NCBI GenBank assembly: GCA_031308135.1
Contig: JAHLJT010008756.1
Span: 75,065,397 to 75,129,396, forward strand
Direction: 5' to 3'
DNA length: 64,000 nucleotides
Source of the DNA: Acheta domesticus
Lineage: Eukaryota; Arthropoda; Insecta; Orthoptera; Gryllidae
Shown: piece after piece, positions 58,731-64,000 of the stretch
Layout: every line of letters begins with the position of its first letter
How positions within the stretch are numbered: the first letter of the stretch is position 1
Program-made: the position numbers and the translations under genes
Notes under the pieces: model-generated
What the model saw: the letters and a program-made list of their open reading frames with translations, nothing else
Databases searched by the model: none
What the model was told of the DNA's origin: nothing

Positions 58731-58862
58731 GCGGTGGCCTGCACCGGTAGCCGAACTTCTTAACCAAACTCCTGAAGTCACGGAAGTTAAGCAGCTCGAG
58801 ACATCGCTGGTTTCTGGATGGGTGACGGTCTGAGAACCCCGGATACCGACGGCGCTGACCTC
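58731..58862 (+). repeat. 5S-rRNA-like sequence (pseudogene or SINE head)
   Basis: TCACGGAAGTTAAGCAGCTC, then TTTCTGGATGGGTGACGG and CTGAGAACCCC follow in the order of the internal promoter half of eukaryotic 5S rRNA (CACCGAAGTTAAGCA, then TTGGATGGGTGACCG and TGGGAAC). The first half (58731-58775) is not 5S-like in any clear way and the 3' end is altered, so an intact 5S gene is excluded. It may be a 5S pseudogene or the promoter head of a 5S-derived SINE (SINE3 type). A SINE-A copy begins about 95 bp downstream in the same direction. Confidence 0.72.
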
Positions 58863-58954
58863 TAGGCCATTAGGGAAAAAAGGCAATGATTTACGACTTC
58901 AAATGACGCACATGTGAGTGATTACGTTAATAGAGAATTAATCCACATTAAACA

Positions 58955-59468
58955 CCAAAAAAGCCGGCAAAGGTGTCTCAGGGAACTGCTCATGTTACTG
59001 CAGTCTCTCTCATCGTGAGTTCCAAGGCTCGAGTCCCGACGGTGGCAGGATGTTTGACACTGTCCAGATAGCTAGGTCAAATTCCGGCGCTGTCTGAGAA
59101 GAACTCAAGCGGCTGGCTGATCTGACCGATAGTTGTCCACGGTTTCTCCGATCAACATCAGGCGTATGCCGGAGTAGTACCTAACAAACGGGCCACGGAC
59201 CCGATATTTACACACACTAATATGCACTACATTACCACACAAGTCGGAACACCGGCCGGGAGCTTAAGAGCTTGTCCCGCTTGGAACGGTACTCTGCTAG
59301 AGAGAGACACTTGGCTGCGGAAAACCTCTCTAGCTGACGAATCGCGCTATCCAGCTGGTGAAAATCACTGCCATCTCAAGCGACAAAACATGCACTGCAC
59401 TTTCGGAACTAATTACCGTAGCAGTTGACGCGCCTGGAATCAGTAATCATTCCATTAATCAATAAACG
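58955..59468 (+). repeat. SINE-A, plus-strand, full length
   Basis: This is the best reference copy. The head has GGTGTCTCAGGGAACTGCTC (A-box region) and GGCTCGAGTCCCGACGG (B box), then GCAGGATGTTTGACACTG, CCGATCAACATCAGGCGTAT, GGCCACGGACCCG, a short CA region (ACACACACTAATATGCACTAC), GGGAGCTTAAGAGCTTGTCC, CTGCCATCTCAAGCGAC, AACATGCACTGCAC and CCGTAGCAGTTGACGCGCC. It ends in a tail, CATTCCATTAATCAATAAAC. About 510 bp is long for a tRNA-derived SINE, and no LINE-like 3' end is recognised. Confidence 0.92.
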
Positions 59469-59880
59469 CCCAAACGGCTAGGAACGTTGCTTCGCAAGTG
59501 ACACAGTGTTGCCACGCACGCGTCGCCCTTATTTACGTATCTCCGCTGCACTCGCGCACGCTCATACACACGCGCCGAACGAACGCGTGCAACGCGTTTG
59601 CATCCCATCGGCGCAGATGGCGCGTGCGTTTGCCGAGCGCAGCATACTCCTCGCCGCAGCGCTCCCCGGAATCCACTCGATCGGAGGAGGACGCGGCTCC
59701 GAGCGCCTTCAAGCCCCACGTGACCTCGTTTACATGCCTGATGCCCCGCGCGGCGCGTCGTAAACGCAGCGGGGAGGAGGGAAGTCGGGCGGGGGCTGAT
59801 CGCTTAGCCGAGCAGAGGGGCGGATAAGCTATCGCGGACAATCCTTCGGCACCAAGCTCTTTCGTTCGAGTTCGCAGTCA
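59469..59880. other. CpG-rich island, possible promoter
   Basis: Dense CG sequence (CACGCACGCGTCGCCC, CACACGCGCCGAACGAACGCG, GCCCCGCGCGGCGCGTCG) follows a SINE-A copy. It contains a palindromic CACGTG (59718-59723) and GAGGGGCGGATAAG (59815-59828), which includes GGGGCGG. Four frames of 85-109 codons are open on both strands and none is recognised. To the right the sequence becomes AT-rich at once. A transcription start to the right is possible but unproven. Confidence 0.5.
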
Positions 59881-60730
59881 TCCTTCTTTAGGATCAGCTT
59901 TCTGAGGTGTTTGACAGATGCAGTCTGGAATTCTGAAAGATGTTTAGTCGTGAAAGGTTGTGTTTATCTTTTGTTGAGAAAATAGTTACCTGTATGAGAA
60001 TTTTTTGAATATATTGAATAAGGCATATTTTCTAAATAAAAGTAGGCAAATATCTTTGAATTCCTGTTAATTTAAAAAATAAAATAATATGTTTAAAAAT
60101 ATAATATCTCATAGTGTAATAAAGAACTGTGGATATATCTAATTATTTCCAATTGAAGAATTCGCAAAAACATTTCTCATTAATTTTTTATTTCTAAATT
60201 AGGACTCAAAATAAATTCTCTCAAAATAACTTCAAAGGATTAGTCACATTACAAAAACATTATAGCTATGTTTGAAGCTTCTACTATTTTAGTAGGAAGA
60301 TTTGCGTAGCTATTTAAGTACTCAAAAATATTAAAAAGATTCCTATTAATATACATGCGGAGAGATATAGTTGAGATAGTTAGTAACTAAGTGAATACGC
60401 TTTTACTTTGACTACTATTCAAACTATCCCGAATTAAGAGGTATCAAATGTAAATCTATGTAATGGTTTAAAAGGAGGAACAATCTTCTGCCACCTTTCG
60501 TTCTCACGAACGGAGACTTTCACAAAAACCGTCCGGTGTAAGTGAAGTAACTCAGAACTTTACGTAATGTTTGAAAGACGATTCGCTCTAAAGAAGGCGA
60601 AAGTGCTGGTAACTTCTCTGAGTTTATCTTCTTCAGTGTAAATATACTCACGACCAATGAAGTTGTAGACTCCAAAACTTGCTCACAACGTAATATCATG
60701 TTGTAGAAAGACTTGTAGTTTATACTTAGC
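59881..60730. other. AT-rich intergenic stretch, nothing recognised
   Basis: No repeat boundary or gene signal is visible. Confidence 0.45.
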
Positions 60731-60845
60731 AAGATTACTTTAGAAAGTATCACAAACGATCACGAATTATTACACAATGATATTATATTTTACAGCGAAA
60801 CGGATTGTAAGCTAGCAATCTCTCCCGGCTCATATGAACGTTGCG
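60731..60845 (+). repeat. 115-bp direct repeat, copy 1
   Basis: AAGATTACTTTAGAAAGTATCAC, AACGATCACGAATTATT, ATGATATTATATTTTACAGC and TAGCAATCTCTCCCGGC recur at 61062-61170 in the same order and orientation with moderate divergence. Copy starts are about 331 bp apart. Confidence 0.75.
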
Positions 60846-61061
60846 TTGTGCGTTGCATAAAAACCGACCCACACACGTAAAATATGAGAGCCATAAATTT
60901 CATTTAAAAGTGTAGAAGTTGGCCGGGAGTTCGGCTTTACCTGGTGTGTACCTTGGCCTCATGGGGCAGGAAAGGCTGGAACATTCTAAGGTGAAAGTAG
61001 GGTTGCAGAGGAAAATTCTACCAAAAAGATATGACTGAACGAAAATATCTTTGTGAGTCAC
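60846..61061. other. Spacer between two direct repeats
   Basis: Unrelated to either copy. It includes GGCCGGGAGTTCGGC, a 15-base palindrome-like stretch. Confidence 0.4.
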
Positions 61062-61170
61062 AAGATTACTTCAGAAAATAACACAAACGATTACGAATTC
61101 TTTTATGATGATATTGAATTTTATAGCAAAACGAGCCTAGCAAATTTCCCGGCCCAAACAAACATTCCCG
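61062..61170 (+). repeat. 115-bp direct repeat, copy 2
   Basis: AAGATTACTTCAGAAAATAACAC, AACGATTACGAATTC, ATGATATTGAATTTTATAGC and TAGCAAATTTCCCGGCCC match copy 1 at 60731-60845. Confidence 0.75.
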
Positions 61171-62213
61171 TTCTGTTTGTGTACAATAATCTTTTGTCAA
61201 TCAACCAGTAAAATTCGTGATGAAAGAATATTGTACATTCACAAAACTTCCACCCGATTAGAATACCAAACATAAATGCTAATAAAATAATGTCTGTTGG
61301 ATTAGGTCAATTTTTAATATAGTAACTACTGTATTGTACTATAAGTGTAATTGTGATCATAACAGCAATAATGTACTAATCATAGTAATAGCATTTCCAT
61401 AATAAATTATGTATTAGGGAAAATAATCATACGAATGTATTTCAGAAATAATTTCCTTAATATAAAATTTCTCAATGTTTATTTCAGAGGGCATGGATTA
61501 TGTGACGACTAACTGAATGAAAACAACGAACACAATAAGATTTAGAAATAATCTGACAATTCTCAACACATAAATTGTGTAAAAGTGTTCTGATAAAATG
61601 CAAAATAATAGTAATATAAACGCAATAAAAATATTATGAACAAACATTTAAATAATTTATTACTTTATAAGGAGTACAGTAATTCTTTGAGGTGTGGTTC
61701 TGTACATAGTAATACAGAATATAAAGGAGTCACACAAATCATTTGAATGACTCCATAACAAGTGGATGACGTTTAAAACTTCCACATTATATTTTTTAAT
61801 TCCCCCTGCGTTTAAAGGAGTGTTTATTGTTATCAATTTTATCCTTATTATTAATTTTACCCTTTGCATGTTTGCACATTTTCCCATTTTGAGGGTTAAT
61901 TTTCCTGAAATGTCCGACAAATAGCTGGTATTTACTCCGAATTGTGTTCCACAGTGTAAATCTTCCTTAGATGGTTCAGTAACGACCCATTCAGTAACGA
62001 CCCACCCCGGAACATCCTTGGAAGATTCTCGGAAGGGACACGCCTGTTGACCAAGCTTAAGGTCAATATCTTGTCCACTCTGACCACTCGTCTTGTGAAC
62101 GGCAACTTCGATCAATAGCTGCACACATGAATTAATATTGAACTACTCGCCTACTACTTTGGCTCCAAGCATTATCCCTGAAATGAATTAGAACTAGCGG
62201 TGCTGAAACAGCA
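61171..62213. other. Intergenic stretch with an orphan open frame
   Basis: A 154-codon frame on the minus strand (61660-62124) has a more protein-like composition than its surroundings (for example QSGQDIDLKLGQQACPFRES) and carries an in-frame 15-bp tandem duplication giving WVVTEWVVTE. I do not recognise it and see no splice sites or conserved family signature, so it is not called as a gene. Confidence 0.35.
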
Positions 62214-62850
62214 TGTACTTTCTCGCCCCCATTTTCTCGCAAAATTACGCGAAAAAGTATTCAAATGTTTGAAAAATTGTACATGGCCTTAGTTCAAAGC
62301 CTTTAAGGAACAGATTCCATTCAAAACATCTCATCTTCATAATTGTAGTTATAGGAAGATGCCGAAAAAATTTTGAACTTTTTCAATTTTCCAAAAATTA
62401 GAGTTATCATGAGACTTGCACCATTCTTTTAAACGTCTTTTACACTATCCAACAACAAAATTTGGTCAAAAATAATGGACCCGTGTTTTTTTAAATGTCC
62501 CATGGACTTCATATAAAGTACCCCCAAAAATTAAAATATCAGTTTCAAATTCAAGGGGCCGCAACATCAGTCAGATCAATTGGGGAATAACAATTTTGGA
62601 GGAAATCGGCTGAGCGGTTCAGCCGCTAGCGATGTGCACAAACGGACGGACGTTTTGCCGACAATTGATTTTTCGTTATCAAGGACACAAAACAGGGATT
62701 CTGATTACACCGCTTGTTAGTGTTATTTTTTCTAAATTTAGGAACTGGATTTATCCAATATTTCGTTACCGGGTTCCGACAATAAGAGTTTTTCTGTTGA
62801 AAATCCGCGCGGCATTCTTCTCTACTCCGTTGTGTGAAAGTAAAAAGTTT
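62214..62850 (+). mobile_element. TE-B, plus-strand, nearly complete
   Basis: It starts GTACTTTCTCGC and ends TGTGTGAAAGTAAA, so the terminal TTACTTTC is inverted at the two ends. In order it has GAAGATGCCGAAAAAATTTTG, GAGACTTGCACCATTC, TTTACACTATCCAACAAC, GGACTTCATATAAAGTACCCCC, TTTCAAATTCAAGGGGCC, GTCAGATCAATTGGGG, GCCGCTAGCGATGTGCAC, ACGGACGGACG and ATCAAGGACACAAAACAGGG. It has no coding capacity. The superfamily is unknown. The frame at 62632-62868 is a by-product. Confidence 0.78.
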
Positions 62851-63519
62851 AAATACTGTATTTTATAATACTTTAAAAGTAGTCTCCCTTGCTTTACACT
62901 TCGGGCTACCTTTTGGTTTGCCCGAACCTATTTCCAAATGCCATCTATCGGCCTCTGAAGGGTCTATCAGGTCCACCCGCGGTGTCTGAGGCCTCCTCTC
63001 TTGGGAACGCGTGTTTTTCCTGACAGCCTAATGGCATTCTAATGGCCGTGCAAAAACTGTTCAAGACATTGTCATTTCCCCTCCATCACGATCCACTGAC
63101 ACTAAAACACAACCTTTGTTATACCTCGTATCATTGTCGTTCTCAAACACTCATGTTCACGCATGTTCTCATGACAACGGCTGACTTCTTCCAATTCAAT
63201 TTGCAGTCGCAATTTATATTAATTTTTTATTTCTGCCTAACGCGTTAGTACACTCAATTTTTCATAGGAGCAGGACAAAAAAAATCCCTTTAATGAGCGT
63301 GTCCCGGCGTGGCCTTGAAAGGAGAAGAGGGAACGATGGAAAGCAGTGCGTAGAAATATAGAGCAGGAAAGGAAAAGAAATAGGGAATTGGTGTACTAGT
63401 GGGTCAATAATAAGTAGATAGCTAATGACGCTACAAAACGACTTCCTTTTCGTATTATTTGTAAATTTTCCATAACATTATATTACTAGATGAAACAATC
63501 AAAGTGACAGCATACCTTC
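62851..63519. other. Intergenic stretch, nothing recognised
   Basis: The part at 62880-63010 has a balanced composition but no recognised repeat or gene. Confidence 0.45.
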
Positions 63520-63605
63520 AAAACAATTTGCCCCGGGTGGGAGACAAACCTATGCGTATGTTACCGCGATCAAATTCAACCGACGTGTCCATCACGCAAC
63601 GTTCC
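63520..63605 (-). repeat. Possible decayed tRNA-like SINE head
   Basis: TTGCCCCGGGTGGGAGACAAACC resembles the complement of a tRNA T-arm, as at 10411-10434 (TGCCCGGGGTGGGACTCGAAC), but the B box is mutated and the A box is not clear. Confidence 0.3.
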
Positions 63606-63962
63606 CGATGGACCAACATAAAATTTGAATTTTTGCAATTATCTAAATTGTAAATGTGTTACTGAAAACCGGACCTATTCCATCTTATTAAGCAACATAT
63701 GTTCTATTGGAATATTAAATTGGAGATGGAGATGTTTCTGAAAAACCGTGTTTGCTTTTTAAATTCTCACAATTTCACTCAAAATTACAAAACGGATGCT
63801 ATTGAAGAAAGAGATATACCACATGTAAAAACATGAGAAGTTAACTTTTTTGGTTTCAGGTCCCCAAGGAGAGTTTTTCCATCCGAAAATTGGTACTTTT
63901 TCTGTAGCATTACATGAATTTCCTAATAGGACGTGTAGTAAGAGAAATACTACGTAAAGTAA
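63606..63962. other. AT-rich stretch, nothing firm
   Basis: GGTACTTTTTCTGTAGCATTACATG (63892-63916) recalls TE-B ends but is too short to assign. Confidence 0.35.
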
Positions 63963-64000
63963 AAGAGCACGGCCTGTCAGCGGCGCAGTGGCCTTTCGCG
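63963..64000 (-). repeat. SINE-2 3' end running off the window
   Basis: GAGCACGGCCTGTCAGCGGC then GCAGTGGCCTTTCGCG resembles 42725-42765 (GAGCCAAGGCCTACCAGCGGC, CTCGGCCTTGCGG). The rest lies beyond the right edge. Confidence 0.5.

Noticed and set aside
58731..58862. Functional 5S rRNA gene
   Set aside because: The 5' half does not match 5S rRNA and several conserved positions in the 3' half are changed.
1..64000. CRISPR array, operon or bacterial mobile element
   Set aside because: No regularly spaced identical repeats with unique spacers and no tightly packed genes. The content is eukaryotic mobile DNA.

Overview
The window looks like gene-poor, repeat-rich DNA from an arthropod, most probably an insect with a large genome. 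The basis is indirect. The background is AT-rich with no operon-like or dense coding structure, there are many copies of tRNA-derived SINEs, and there are short DNA transposons with target-site duplications. A decayed Mutator-like transposase of a type known from insects is also present. I cannot name the species from sequence alone. No host protein-coding gene can be supported: nearly every open frame is under 120 codons, sits in AT-rich noise, in GC-rich pockets or in repeats, and matches nothing I recognise.

The best-supported content is mobile DNA. One SINE family, called SINE-A here, accounts for at least fourteen full or partial copies (1-86, 5213-5808, 19376-20128, 20141-20815, 32851-33420, 38688-39560 as two copies, 41295-41631, 44330-44440, 45863-46402, 48522-49165 as two copies, 54880-55118, 58955-59468). 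It has a tRNA-like head, an internal CA/GT tract and an AATC-type tail. A second tRNA-derived SINE (SINE-2) is at 601-895, 34147-34440, 42715-42786 and the right edge. A 5S-rRNA-like segment is at 58731-58862. DNA transposons include two copies of a hAT-type MITE with perfect 8-bp duplications (1800-2012, 19666-19889), a PIF/Harbinger-type MITE (42464-43165), a pogo-type MITE (36184-36366), a near-perfect foldback MITE (4468-4766) and a long terminal-inverted-repeat family (TE-B). One TE-B copy (24490-27784) is split by a Mutator-like element (24816-27384) whose transposase is broken by one frameshift and one stop codon.

The layout alternates long AT-rich stretches without recognisable content (for example 11-19 kb, 29-30.7 kb, 49-54.9 kb, 56-58.7 kb and 60-62 kb) with repeat clusters at 1.4-2.5, 19.4-22.4, 24.5-28.6, 32.8-36.6, 38.7-39.6, 41.3-43.2, 45.9-49.2 and 58.7-59.5 kb. 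A 30-bp minisatellite with a higher-order repeat lies at 30741-31393. Several compact GC- and CpG-rich islands stand out (10905-11150, 28645-28860, 38440-38635, 42215-42460, 47475-48055, 55775-56290, 59460-59880). They could be promoters or first exons of genes lying mostly outside the window, but nothing in the sequence proves this.

The main story is insertion into insertion: hAT MITE into SINE-A, LINE piece inside SINE-A, Mutator into TE-B, SINE-2 into TE-B and into a PIF MITE, and SINE-A next to SINE-A. I found no coherent new multi-gene system. The most informative objects are the datable nested insertions, the SINE-seeded microsatellites, a hammerhead-like core inside a terminal-inverted-repeat element, and the CpG islands.
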